Shown piece after piece: positions 1 through 8,680 of a stretch of 60,919 nt of DNA; positions within the stretch are counted from its first letter, which is position 1; every line of letters begins with the position of its first letter. The DNA comes from Carboxylicivirga sp. (GTDB taxonomy: Bacteria > Bacteroidota > Bacteroidia > Bacteroidales > Marinilabiliaceae), in NCBI GenBank assembly GCA_025210475.1, contig JAOARW010000048.1, positions 1 through 60,919 of the forward strand. Reading direction: 5' to 3'. A program made the position numbers and the translations under genes. Below the pieces are notes generated by a model. It searched no databases. It had not been told where the DNA came from and saw only the letters and a program-made list of their open reading frames with translations.

Positions 1-452
1 CTCTTGGTATGAGTGGCATCAACGATGATAGACTTGGACTTGATAATTCCTTTATCGATAGCAATGGCTACAGTCTTTCCTATTAACAAATTTAATAAGT
101 CGGTATCTTTTAATCTTAACCGGCGAAATTTTGTCAAGGTACTTGGATTAATCACATCATCCTCTGGTGCCATACCTAAAAAATATTTGAAAGACATATC
201 AACACGCGAACGTTCTACTACATCGACATCAGATACATTGTAGATCACTTTCAACAGAAGATACTTGAATAATCTTATGGGACTTTCGGCTGTCCGCCCA
301 TTGTCATGACAATATTTTGACGATAGCTCATCGTATATAAAACTAAAATCAATTAACTCATGAATACGACGAAGTATGTTGTCTTTGGGAATAATAAGCG
401 CGTAGAGTTCCGAGTAGGAACTAAAAACAAGTTTTTGTTGCTGTTCTAACAT
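1..452 (-). CDS. IS1182-family transposase, N-terminal part (runs off the left edge)
   Basis: The minus strand is open from an ATG at 452 to the window edge, about 150 codons. The translation reads as the N-terminal region of IS1182-type DDE transposases: an early segment with IIPKDN and ELIDFSFIYDEL, then DVVERSRVDMSFKYFLGMAPEDD, a family hallmark, and TKFRRLRLKD. Near the edge, IIVDATHT probably supplies the first catalytic Asp. The protein would act in the cytoplasm on the element's own ends. The visible part has no frameshift or stop, so the element may be intact, but its C-terminal half and other end lie outside the window. The family call is confident; activity is unknown. Confidence 0.85.
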   Translation of the reverse strand, partial: MLEQQQKLVFSSYSELYALIIPKDNILRRIHELIDFSFIYDELSSKYCHDNGRTAESPIRLFKYLLLKVIYNVSDVDVVERSRVDMSFKYFLGMAPEDDVINPSTLTKFRRLRLKDTDLLNLLIGKTVAIAIDKGIIKSKSIIVDATHTK

Positions 453-563
453 TGAATGCTCTTAAGCACTAATACAAAGAAAGCAGTATAAAGAGAATTG
501 AATCTTCCTTTTACTGCTTTTATTACTTAAGAGACTTTTTCAGTGGCCTCTCTTACGCCGACT
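453..563. repeat. Outer end of the IS1182-type element with two inverted repeats
   Basis: This stretch upstream of the transposase start has two palindromic structures. CTTAAG occurs at both ends of a 460-530 arm that also pairs AAAGCAGT with ACTGCTTT. Just outside, TAAGAGA and TCTCTTA flank a segment reading GGCCACTGAAAAAGTC on the minus strand, which looks like an IS terminal sequence. I infer that the element ends near 545-563. The exact terminus and any target duplication cannot be set without the other end. Confidence 0.45.
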
Positions 564-593
564 TTTTTGTTTATAAATCAGTTTTAATTAATA

Positions 594-1652
594 CTACTTG
601 ATAATTCTCTTGGATTTCAACAACAAATTTTGCTTAAATGAATTTAAAATCCAGTGTCTGGTATTTTCAAATTCAACTTTTCTAGCACCAAATCCTCTTT
701 TAAACTGATAAACCCCTTCATTACCCATCACGCCCAAATCATAAAGTTCATAACGCCTTTCTATACTATATTTAAGCATTTCATTATGCAGAAAGTGGCC
801 AACTTTTAAATCTTGCGAATTTCTTAAAACACCACCATATACGTAATTCAAACGCCTACCAATATCAAATTCTATTAGCGCTCCAATCATTACTCCTTCT
901 GAATAGCAGCAAGGCACTATACAAAGGTTATCCTGAATCATATCCATCAGAAAAGACCTCATTTTTGACCATGGCCTAAGCCTATAGTTTTGATATTTGG
1001 CAACCAGCTTAATAATTTCATAAGCTTCATTTACCTCTTGTGTAGTTCTTGCATATTTTAACTCCAGTTTATTTGAATAGGCCTTCTTTATATTTCGTTT
1101 GGTATTTTTATTAAACCCATTCCAAATGTTTTTATATGGACTAATATCTTCACGATATTCAATCCGAATACATTTAAAACCTTTTGTTCCTCCAATAAAA
1201 CTAAGCTTCCTACCTTTTTCACCAGAATAAAAAAGACTATCTTTCTTAAATCCCCAGAGGGCATATTGACTATAACTTCTATCTAATTTCTTCAATAAAG
1301 GTGCCTTTAACTGACAATAGAAAGCTTTATTCTTCTTGGCTTTTCCCAGGAATTGCTCTATAATATCATCAAATATAATTTCATGTCCCATTGAAATTAT
1401 CGGACCATTTAAAGCCACTAAAACTTTAAAATATGGGATACCAAATATTAAAACCCCTATACCACCAATGATTTTGTCCTGGTTGGTTTTTACAATTAAA
1501 AAATCGTAATTAAAAAAAGGATATTTGGTAAAAGATCTAAGATAATGACTAACCTGCTGAGAATGGCCTCTTGGATCATTCTTTAAAAACTTATCCCATG
1601 CAGCTATATCATCCTCTTCTTTAGTCCAGGTAAAATTATATTGATTTTGCAC
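594..1652 (-). CDS. FemAB/GNAT-like aminoacyl- or acyltransferase
   Basis: This 352-residue protein has no signal peptide. It resembles FemAB-type double-GNAT enzymes, which in known members move an amino acid from aminoacyl-tRNA to a cell-envelope acceptor; related proteins occur in polysaccharide loci with unknown acceptors. The C-terminal part, DLGVMGNEGVYQFKRGFGA, is the typical FemAB ending in which substrate-binding residues precede KxGFG. A basic stretch near residue 185 (NKNTKRNIKKA) matches the family pattern. It is the last gene of block A and the first of three such genes in a row, 24 nt after its neighbour. The fold assignment is good; donor and acceptor are unknown. Confidence 0.7.
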   Translation of the reverse strand: MQNQYNFTWTKEEDDIAAWDKFLKNDPRGHSQQVSHYLRSFTKYPFFNYDFLIVKTNQDKIIGGIGVLIFGIPYFKVLVALNGPIISMGHEIIFDDIIEQFLGKAKKNKAFYCQLKAPLLKKLDRSYSQYALWGFKKDSLFYSGEKGRKLSFIGGTKGFKCIRIEYREDISPYKNIWNGFNKNTKRNIKKAYSNKLELKYARTTQEVNEAYEIIKLVAKYQNYRLRPWSKMRSFLMDMIQDNLCIVPCCYSEGVMIGALIEFDIGRRLNYVYGGVLRNSQDLKVGHFLHNEMLKYSIERRYELYDLGVMGNEGVYQFKRGFGARKVEFENTRHWILNSFKQNLLLKSKRIIK

Positions 1653-1676
1653 TCAACCTTTTTCGATTATTTATAC

Positions 1677-2750
1677 TTAAATAACAATAGCTTTTTCACT
1701 AGCTCTATAACGAGGAAAGAAATCAGAATGCTCGATTTGCCCAGTAAATGACTTTATATCCAATTCATGTTGTTTTACCAGTTGCTCGTAAATCTCCTTA
1801 TTGTGGACATACTGTCCACAATAAAATGAATGCACTCCATTAGGAGAAAATCCCTTTTTAAATGTAAAAAGACTATCGTTATTGGAATAACCACCCCCCA
1901 AAACATATTCTGTTAAGCCATTTTCGATACCCCATTTCATTATCTCAAAATGTAAAAGCTCATTCGGACGTAAATCAAAATATTTACTATCAGCTCCTCC
2001 TAAAAAATAATACATCTTTTTTACTCCGTGTAAAACAAGAACTGAAGCTATTGGTTTATCATTATAGCTAATAAAAAAAAACACACAATGCCCGTTTAAT
2101 TCTTTCTGTATATCTTTAAAATAAGAAACTGGAAAATAATATTTGGATTTTGCCTGTAAACGATCCATCGTCTGGTTATACAAATGAAAAAAATCATTTA
2201 TCCGTTCTCCTTTGATATCAACCTCAAATTTTAAACTGGCTTTAATAGCTTTATTGACGTTTCGCCGAACTTTGGATTTAAACTGCCCCCAAAGGTGTTC
2301 AGTTCCAAAGGAAAGATCGCAAATAATATTTGAGGTCCCTTCAATCAAATCACCATAATACGATCTAATACTTTTACTTAATAAATCAAATCGAACAAAT
2401 TCACTAACAATATTACTCTTAAATGCCCATTCGAGAAATTCCTCCTGAAACTTTTCTAATATGGATGCACCTCTTTTATTGCCAATAATGTAAATATCAC
2501 CATACCCATATGGTGTAATAATATCAAAATAATTACCCTCTAAGAAATCCTGGTTGATATTTCGGATACAAAAGGGGTAAATAATTTGTACTCCATCCTT
2601 TTCGTACAATGCACACACGGCTTTCGCTGAGTGTTTATACAACTGCAAATAGTTTGGATGAGCAAACACTTCTCTCTCATGCCAATTATTCCAAACTTTT
2701 AACCAGTAATGATACTCGTTTGGCACTTCGGCTCTTAGAATTTTTAACAT
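1677..2750 (-). CDS. FemAB/GNAT-like transferase
   Basis: This 357-residue cytoplasmic protein is of the FemAB/BioF2-like GNAT type. Diagnostic segments are FKSKVRRNVNKAIKA (basic helix between lobes), a central segment ending IASVLVLHG and YYFLGGADS, and the C-terminal VLGGGYSNNDSLFTFKKGFS motif. Such enzymes form amide bonds to envelope precursors. It is similar in plan to the genes on both sides but too divergent to be a recent duplicate. It lies in the same minus-strand run, so it probably modifies the block A glycan. Substrate is inferred only from context. Confidence 0.7.
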   Translation of the reverse strand: MLKILRAEVPNEYHYWLKVWNNWHEREVFAHPNYLQLYKHSAKAVCALYEKDGVQIIYPFCIRNINQDFLEGNYFDIITPYGYGDIYIIGNKRGASILEKFQEEFLEWAFKSNIVSEFVRFDLLSKSIRSYYGDLIEGTSNIICDLSFGTEHLWGQFKSKVRRNVNKAIKASLKFEVDIKGERINDFFHLYNQTMDRLQAKSKYYFPVSYFKDIQKELNGHCVFFFISYNDKPIASVLVLHGVKKMYYFLGGADSKYFDLRPNELLHFEIMKWGIENGLTEYVLGGGYSNNDSLFTFKKGFSPNGVHSFYCGQYVHNKEIYEQLVKQHELDIKSFTGQIEHSDFFPRYRASEKAIVI

Positions 2751-2844
2751 AAACTAAATAAACAAGTATTATACATCAATAATATATCCATTTATCAATA
2801 GAAGTGTGAATTCATATTAAAAATAAACTGACACCTATGAATAT

Positions 2845-3849
2845 TCACTTTCCTTTAACCAGGAAATTAATCTTTGAATATAAAAGATTGATTCCCAGAT
2901 CTCGTAATTGTTGCTTTAATTTAAAATAACTTGAAATAATTGCAGCTATGGCAGATGCAATTACAGAATTAGAATCGTATAACACATGATATTGAAAATC
3001 ATATTCGTTACTTTTCCATTTCTTTTTGTAATCACATATGCCTTTTGAGAAATCATAAATTGGAACATTGTTTTCAAAACACCATTCTAATGCTTTTATA
3101 ATGTTAATATGACCAATATTAAATGGTAAGTAATCTGTATCAAATGTTGTTATTGCATTTAAAAGTTTATCCTTATACAAAAAGTTAAATGTAGCACCTA
3201 TTGGAATATTGTCTTTTTCAACCGTTAAAACAACAGCATTTTTTGATTTCACCATTGATATTATTAATTCATAATAATAATCCCATGAATCAATAATTGA
3301 ATTTTGTCGCTTTAAAGAATTGAATCGTTTGGAAATCATTTTCCGTAAAAAATGAGCAATGGTTTGAAATTGATCATCTGATACTTCACCATATAAAACC
3401 GAATATGATATATTAAACTGATCTTCTAAAAGTTGTTTTTTTTTAATCTTTCTTTTTAAAAAATTTCTTCCTTTTGATTTAAACCCTTTACTTAAATATT
3501 CGTTCAAATCTTTGAATTCCGAAAGGTTCGCTAAAACACCTTTGTATTGATTTACCTTATTAATTTTAAGTCTGCTTCCGGATGCTGGTGTTTGCAGATC
3601 AAAATAAGTTGGGACATCATAAATAAGAAATACTTTATTAGCATAACTCTTTTCTCCATCTTCCTCAAACAATTTATAAGAAATTCCATTGGTAATGTTT
3701 TTACCCACATTTATATAAAGTGGTAAACATTTAGATTTAATAAATTTAACATGATTAATAAAATCAAAATCATACTGTGTTTTTTTTGAACTAAAGTGTT
3801 TTAGCCATATTGAGGTAAATGCACTTGAGTTAAAAGGGTAACTATTCAT
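2845..3849 (-). CDS. FemAB/GNAT-like transferase, divergent third copy
   Basis: This 334-residue protein is very AT-rich at codon level. It keeps the double-GNAT layout: a basic linker rich in Lys (GFKSKGRNFLKRKIKKKQ), a central segment with VLTVEKDNIPIGATFNFLY, and a C-terminal IYDFSKGICDYKKKW that corresponds to the KxGFG region but lacks the usual GFG. It is preceded by the polysaccharide deacetylase gene 27 nt upstream and followed by two more FemAB-like genes. A deacetylase could expose amines for these transferases; this is inference. The family call is weaker than for its neighbours. Confidence 0.55.
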   Translation of the reverse strand: MNSYPFNSSAFTSIWLKHFSSKKTQYDFDFINHVKFIKSKCLPLYINVGKNITNGISYKLFEEDGEKSYANKVFLIYDVPTYFDLQTPASGSRLKINKVNQYKGVLANLSEFKDLNEYLSKGFKSKGRNFLKRKIKKKQLLEDQFNISYSVLYGEVSDDQFQTIAHFLRKMISKRFNSLKRQNSIIDSWDYYYELIISMVKSKNAVVLTVEKDNIPIGATFNFLYKDKLLNAITTFDTDYLPFNIGHINIIKALEWCFENNVPIYDFSKGICDYKKKWKSNEYDFQYHVLYDSNSVIASAIAAIISSYFKLKQQLRDLGINLLYSKINFLVKGK

Positions 3850-3876
3850 TATTGAGCGTTTAACAGAGATCTTAAT

Positions 3877-4854
3877 TCAATTATTTGTATTCAACTTTAA
3901 CTGATCTGAAACCTCTTTCATTGTCATACTCTTAAATGAATACTTATCATGAAGAATAGAGTAATGCTTCAAAACTTTTTGAAGGAAACTTAAATTTTCC
4001 TTTTGATTAACTCCAAAATTATGTGGATGCCACCATAAATGATAGACCTTCTTACTTTTTGCAGCATAGTTCATACTTTTCAATATTCGCTGCAAACGCA
4101 GGTTCTCAAGGGCTTTTAACTTTCTTGAATATGGTCTTAAAAAGCGGCTTGCATAAATATTATAAGGTTGTTTTTTTTCAATTTCATCAAGACCATAACA
4201 TTTATGCCCATAAACATTCACATAAGAATCCAATAACCTAAGAAGTCTATGCCCATAGGTATCTTTTTCATCACCACTCACCATATTCATAAACCCTCTA
4301 TACGAACTAATTCCATAGTCTTTAATAATTTCAAGATGATCTATGGCTAATTCATTTCTTGGAAAAACAATACTATCAATGTTCACCTGTTTTGCCTTAG
4401 CAATGTCAATTGCTGCTTTTATATCCTCTTTAAAACTTTCTAGCGTTTGGCCACCTTTATTACAATAATAGTGAGAAAATGTATGGGTCGCTATCTCATG
4501 CTGAGGATACTTTTTAATCATATTAATCAACTCTTCTGCAAAATGATATTTATCCCCCATTTCACTAGAATTAACAATAGTTGAGTATTCATTATATGGT
4601 GAATACTTAGCATCTTTATATTTTGGTTTGTTAACAGGAATAAACTTGTTTAATTCTGCTTTGTTTTTCGCAAACAAAAAACCAACAGTTGCAAAAGTTA
4701 CTTTTACATTATGCTTGTCAAACATTTGAAGCATTTGAGGCAATACGTCCCAGACTCCTAAAATACTTGAACCGTAATTTTCAATTGTATTATTTTCTCG
4801 TACCCCCCACATTAATTCGAAATCAAGAGAAATAATTAATCCACCCTGTTCCAT
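3877..4854 (-). CDS. Polysaccharide deacetylase (NodB-like)
   Basis: This 325-residue protein is predicted to be cytoplasmic, as no signal peptide is visible. The N-terminus LIISLDFELMWG carries the metal-binding Asp of motif 1 in the DFE variant, and EIATHTFSHYYC gives the HxxxH metal ligands of motif 2. WWHPHNFG near the C-terminus resembles the late active-site His motif. NodB-type enzymes remove N- or O-acetyl groups from sugars, usually with a metal. Its position between the aminotransferase gene (16 nt away) and three FemAB-like genes suggests it prepares an amino group on a lipid-linked intermediate. The specific substrate is not known. Confidence 0.8.
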   Translation of the reverse strand: MEQGGLIISLDFELMWGVRENNTIENYGSSILGVWDVLPQMLQMFDKHNVKVTFATVGFLFAKNKAELNKFIPVNKPKYKDAKYSPYNEYSTIVNSSEMGDKYHFAEELINMIKKYPQHEIATHTFSHYYCNKGGQTLESFKEDIKAAIDIAKAKQVNIDSIVFPRNELAIDHLEIIKDYGISSYRGFMNMVSGDEKDTYGHRLLRLLDSYVNVYGHKCYGLDEIEKKQPYNIYASRFLRPYSRKLKALENLRLQRILKSMNYAAKSKKVYHLWWHPHNFGVNQKENLSFLQKVLKHYSILHDKYSFKSMTMKEVSDQLKLNTNN

Positions 4855-4869
4855 TCTGTAGTTATCCTG

Positions 4870-6003
4870 TTAGTTATTTAACATTTCACTTAAAACTCTT
4901 TCAATTCTATCACGTTCTGAACTCGTCATATTACTACCAGATGGTAAGCACAAGCCATTCTCAAATAGCTTTTCAGATACACCAGTAGAATAGAACGGAA
5001 AACCTTTAAATACTGGCTGCAGATGCATTGGTTTCCAGAGTGGGCGCGACTCAATATTTGCTGATTCAAATTTAAGTCGTAACTCTTCTCTGGTAAAACC
5101 ACATTTTGTCGGATCAATATTTATACTACTCAACCAAAAATTAGAATAATAATCTTCGTTAGGCTCCTTTTGGAAATTTATACCTTCTGTATTTCCCAAT
5201 ATTTCTTGATACCATTTGTTGTTACTTCTTCTCTTTTCAATATGTGAACCAAGTACTTCCATTTGGCCACAACCAATCCCAGCCAGAATATTACTCATTC
5301 GATAATTGAATCCAATATGAGAATGTTCATAATGAGGTGCTTCATCTCTTGCTTGCGTTGCCAGGAATCTTGATTTATCTATTAGTTCCCTATCATCCGA
5401 TAATAAGGCTCCGCCACCTGAAGTGGTAATTATTTTATTTCCATTAAAAGACAACACACCCAGATGTCCCCAAGTTCCCATCCTTTTGTTTTTATAAGAT
5501 GATCCAAGGGCTTCAGCAGCGTCTTCTATTACGGGAATATTAAAATCGTTGGCAACACTTAAAATCTCATCCATTTTCGCCGGCATTCCATATAAATGGA
5601 CAGGTATAATGGCTTTAGGAACTTTACCTTTAGCAATTCGGTCTTCGATTGCCTTCCTTAATGCAATTGGACACATATTCCAGGTATCTTCTTCTGAATC
5701 AACAAATACAGGCGTAGCCCCAACATAAGTTACCGGATTGGCACTTGCAGAAAACGTAAAACTTTGCACAATAACCTCATCTTCTTGTCCGATGCCTAAC
5801 AAAACCAATGCCAGATGAATGGCTGAGGTTCCTGAACTTAAAGCAGACGCATAAGACGCTCCTGTATAATCAGCTAATTTAGCTTCGAACATATTCACAT
5901 TTTTACCAAGGGGAGCCACCCAATTGGTATCATATGCCTCTTGCACATATTTCATTTCTCCACCTCCCATATGTGGAGAGGAGAGCCAGATTTTATCGTT
6001 CAT
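4870..6003 (-). CDS. DegT/DnrJ/EryC1-family PLP-dependent sugar aminotransferase (PglE-like)
   Basis: This 377-residue protein is normal length for sugar aminotransferases that convert a 4-keto (or 3-keto) nucleotide sugar into an amino sugar using glutamate and PLP. ALSSGTSAIHLAL binds the cofactor phosphate, IPVIEDAAEALG contains the Asp that contacts the pyridine nitrogen, and SFNGNKIITTSGGG carries the Schiff-base Lys at about residue 190. The protein resembles the PglE group acting in bacillosamine-type pathways. A PglD-like acetyltransferase (16071-16682) and a PglC-like initiator (16672-17280) in the same run support this. The 4,6-dehydratase that would make its substrate is not in the window. 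Confidence 0.85.
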   Translation of the reverse strand: MNDKIWLSSPHMGGGEMKYVQEAYDTNWVAPLGKNVNMFEAKLADYTGASYASALSSGTSAIHLALVLLGIGQEDEVIVQSFTFSASANPVTYVGATPVFVDSEEDTWNMCPIALRKAIEDRIAKGKVPKAIIPVHLYGMPAKMDEILSVANDFNIPVIEDAAEALGSSYKNKRMGTWGHLGVLSFNGNKIITTSGGGALLSDDRELIDKSRFLATQARDEAPHYEHSHIGFNYRMSNILAGIGCGQMEVLGSHIEKRRSNNKWYQEILGNTEGINFQKEPNEDYYSNFWLSSINIDPTKCGFTREELRLKFESANIESRPLWKPMHLQPVFKGFPFYSTGVSEKLFENGLCLPSGSNMTSSERDRIERVLSEMLNN

Positions 6004-6048
6004 ATTTTACCTAATCTATTATTGATTGTTATTTCATAAGACACTCAA

Positions 6049-7314
6049 CTAACGCCATGCCATAGTTATTAATATATTCTTATACTGTTGAATCCATTGT
6101 TCGATCGTAGTCACATTAAATAAATCAGATGCATACTCAAAATAGCCATGAATTTTGTTCTCCTTAAGCCAATATGTAAGAAAAATATCCAGTTGTGCTC
6201 CTTCTCGTTCAAAAGGGATTGACTCAATTATTAGGTCATTAAAACTCAACTCCATCTCATCCTCACGCGTAAAACCCACCTGAAAAACAGGAAAAGATGA
6301 AAAGCTTTTCTGATACTGAAGGTGATCCAATAAATAAAGAAATGGGAGTTCCTGATTCCGATGGGCCATTAACATTGTTTTTCGAACCTGCTGAATTAGG
6401 TTTCTCGCATTATCCTCAGTAAGGTCTATTTTTAATGGTAATATATTCAATACAGGTCCAAAAACCTGTTTATTAATTTCTTTTCTCCTGTTTGAAAAAG
6501 GAACTCCTATCGTAACATCATTTTGACCCGTGATATCGCGAAGCAAAGTACCATAAGCAGAAAGCAAAACTGTAAAAACATCCACCAAATTATCTTTTGC
6601 ATATTTTAATACATAAGTTGAATCCTCATTTGAAAAACTAAAAAATATACGTTTACCTTGTTTACTTCTAATACCTGGCCGTTGATGATCAGTAGGTAAT
6701 GGCAGCTGTTTTTCTGGAGTGCCAATATAGTTTTGCCAAAATCTAATCATTTTTCCTGCTTCAGCCGTATTTAGCCAGTCGTTCTCCGCTTTTGCATAAT
6801 CACTATAAACGGTCTCAAAATCGACCTCCTCATTTTCATTATCAATCTGATTGTTATAATATCTTGACAAAAAACTTTGAAAAATATTTTTAGAATGCAG
6901 GTCAATTATCGCATGATGAAACACAATGGTCATAATGGAAATATTGTTAGCAAACTCCCATATTTTAACTCGAATCAACGGCCACTCTGAAACATTAAAT
7001 GGTTTATGAATATCATTATAAATTTCATCGGGTAGTATTCCCAGAAATTCAATCTTTTTATCAATACGATTTACCTTAAAATCTACTTCTTCTGCATCAA
7101 TAATACTTGAGTCAAACTCTTTACCTTTTCTATTGAATACAGTGTGCAATATTGCATGTTGCTTGATTAACTTATTTAACGCATTTTCAAGCCTGCAAAT
7201 GTCAACATATCCATCTATTTTAAATATGGATACTATATGTTGTGAAGTATCTTTGGGATACAGAAGGCTATTAAATAAAAATTGCTTCTGTATTAGCGAA
7301 ACTTTACTCATCAA
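6049..7314 (-). CDS. Stand-alone NRPS condensation-domain protein
   Basis: This 421-residue protein is the length of one NRPS condensation domain with nothing fused. Core motifs are visible in order: SLIQKQFLFNSLLYP (C1-like), RLENALNKLIKQHAILHTVF (C2), HHAIIDL at residues 133-139 (C3, HHxxxDG with Gly replaced by Leu; second His and Asp kept), IGVPFSNRRKE and GPVLNILPLKIDL (C5), and FPVFQVGFTRED (C7). Known C domains join a carrier-bound acyl or aminoacyl group to an amine or hydroxyl. Carrier proteins at 8409, 12818 and 14207 and an adenylation enzyme at 14493 lie in the same operon-like run. I infer that the acceptor is an amino sugar or another carrier-bound unit. Confidence 0.85.
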   Translation of the reverse strand: MMSKVSLIQKQFLFNSLLYPKDTSQHIVSIFKIDGYVDICRLENALNKLIKQHAILHTVFNRKGKEFDSSIIDAEEVDFKVNRIDKKIEFLGILPDEIYNDIHKPFNVSEWPLIRVKIWEFANNISIMTIVFHHAIIDLHSKNIFQSFLSRYYNNQIDNENEEVDFETVYSDYAKAENDWLNTAEAGKMIRFWQNYIGTPEKQLPLPTDHQRPGIRSKQGKRIFFSFSNEDSTYVLKYAKDNLVDVFTVLLSAYGTLLRDITGQNDVTIGVPFSNRRKEINKQVFGPVLNILPLKIDLTEDNARNLIQQVRKTMLMAHRNQELPFLYLLDHLQYQKSFSSFPVFQVGFTREDEMELSFNDLIIESIPFEREGAQLDIFLTYWLKENKIHGYFEYASDLFNVTTIEQWIQQYKNILITMAWR

Positions 7315-8321
7315 TCTATTTCCCCATTTTTAATACCAAGTTCTTCTTTAACTTCTTTAATGTACTTTAAAGGCTGATCATCTAATTTTTTTAAAGCTTC
7401 ATCCCTCGAAAGGAGTCCATTCCTTATCAAATGGCTCAATTCCAGTTCGTATGGACTGTATCCAAATTTCTTAATATGGACGTAATTATTAAAGGTATTG
7501 ATTTTACAATTGGTAGAACAACCGTCAACATCATTAGGTTGAATCCATCCAAGTGGTTTTATTTGATTAACGATTTCTGCTTCCGAGATATCTTCTAAAC
7601 ACAGCAAGTTGATGTTATGAGGATAACTGTTCCTGCTTTTTAATAATCCTTCACTAATTTCCATATACTTACTGACGTCGTCCCCCACGTGTTCTTTAAG
7701 TCGCTTCAGTACAGGTTCCCTACTCTCTTTAAAAAACTCATAATTGTTTTTGTAATAGATGGTGTTCGCAGGTATTTGTCCTAAAGTAAATCCGGCAAGA
7801 ATAAATGGAATATCTTTTTCAAGAGCATACTTTAAGGCAGTCATATTAACAATAGAAATACAGGAATTACAATTTGCAGAAATCCGCATTAATGTTTTGT
7901 TATTATATATGGGTATTGTTGAACTAACTTTAAATAGTTTCTTCATAAAAGTATACGAAGGCCGATAGGTTATATGATCTACCCCTAACTTACTTACAAC
8001 AGTTTCAATATTTTTAAATGCTGTTGATGAAATAAAACCATTATCCAATGTAAAAGATAAAACCTTAAGATTATACTTCTCAACAGCTAATTTAAGTGTG
8101 TAGGTACTATCTTTACCTCCACTATAACAAACAATAGCATCGTATTCACCTTTCCCTCTCTGTTCATTAAACATTCTTGAAACTTCAGCTGCATGTTCAT
8201 CAATTACACTTGTATCGGTTGATACAAAAATGTCATTATTACAAAAAGAACATACCCCTTCTTCATCAAACTTTATGCGGGGAAAATTTTCAGACATTAT
8301 ACACTTTGAACACCTTTTCAT
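7311..8321 (-). CDS. PP-loop ATPase, WbpG-like N-acetyl-sugar amidotransferase family
   Basis: This 336-residue cytoplasmic protein has an N-terminal zinc-type set CSKCIM...GVCSFC, then CYSGGKDSTYTL, the PP-loop that forms an acyl-adenylate, followed by CNSCISIVNM and CSTNCKIN cysteine pairs. This arrangement matches the WbpG/WbuX group linked to LPS gene clusters, which uses ATP to activate a substrate for attack by ammonia. Classical WbpG works with HisH/HisF homologues to make acetamidino sugars. Those partners are absent here, but an asparagine-synthetase homologue is two genes upstream in the operon. It overlaps the condensation gene by 4 nt. Family is good; product is uncertain. Confidence 0.75.
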   Translation of the reverse strand: MKRCSKCIMSENFPRIKFDEEGVCSFCNNDIFVSTDTSVIDEHAAEVSRMFNEQRGKGEYDAIVCYSGGKDSTYTLKLAVEKYNLKVLSFTLDNGFISSTAFKNIETVVSKLGVDHITYRPSYTFMKKLFKVSSTIPIYNNKTLMRISANCNSCISIVNMTALKYALEKDIPFILAGFTLGQIPANTIYYKNNYEFFKESREPVLKRLKEHVGDDVSKYMEISEGLLKSRNSYPHNINLLCLEDISEAEIVNQIKPLGWIQPNDVDGCSTNCKINTFNNYVHIKKFGYSPYELELSHLIRNGLLSRDEALKKLDDQPLKYIKEVKEELGIKNGEID

Positions 8322-8408
8322 ACTTAACTACTTATATAATGAAACACTACTGACCTTTCAGCCATAAATCCACTCATACTGAACGCCACACTATTGAGAA
8401 AAAAAGAA

Positions 8409-8663
8409 TCAATTAATATTTATTCTGATAAAATCGACAATCTTGTAGACCGATCCGAAATTAGACCGAATCATCATTTCTTCAGTTACCTTAAATGCAT
8501 ACTTCTTTTCGATATAAGAAGCTATTTCAATTAATCCCATCGAGTCTATTATTCCTGTATCAACCAATGATTCATCCAACTCGATATCTTCTTCCTCAAC
8601 CATAAATTGCAAACACAGAAACTCTATTAATTGAGATTGAATGCTTTCTTTTGTTGTTTCCAT
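8409..8663 (-). CDS. Acyl/peptidyl carrier protein
   Basis: This 84-residue acidic protein has DTGIIDSMGLIEIASYIE, in which the Ser of DSM is the expected 4'-phosphopantetheine site. Length and helix pattern fit a free-standing carrier. It lies between the PP-loop gene and the AsnB-like gene, 18 nt after the latter, and is one of three carriers in block A. A carrier tethers an acyl or aminoacyl thioester for partner enzymes, here presumably the condensation protein or the adenylation enzyme. Which partner it serves cannot be decided from sequence. Confidence 0.85.
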   Translation of the reverse strand: METTKESIQSQLIEFLCLQFMVEEEDIELDESLVDTGIIDSMGLIEIASYIEKKYAFKVTEEMMIRSNFGSVYKIVDFIRININ

Positions 8664-8680
8664 TATATTAATGCTAGTTG

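Noticed and set aside
7311..8321. Calling the PP-loop gene a full acetamidino-sugar pathway (WbpG)
   Set aside because: HisH- and HisF-like partners are not in the window, so only the family is claimed.
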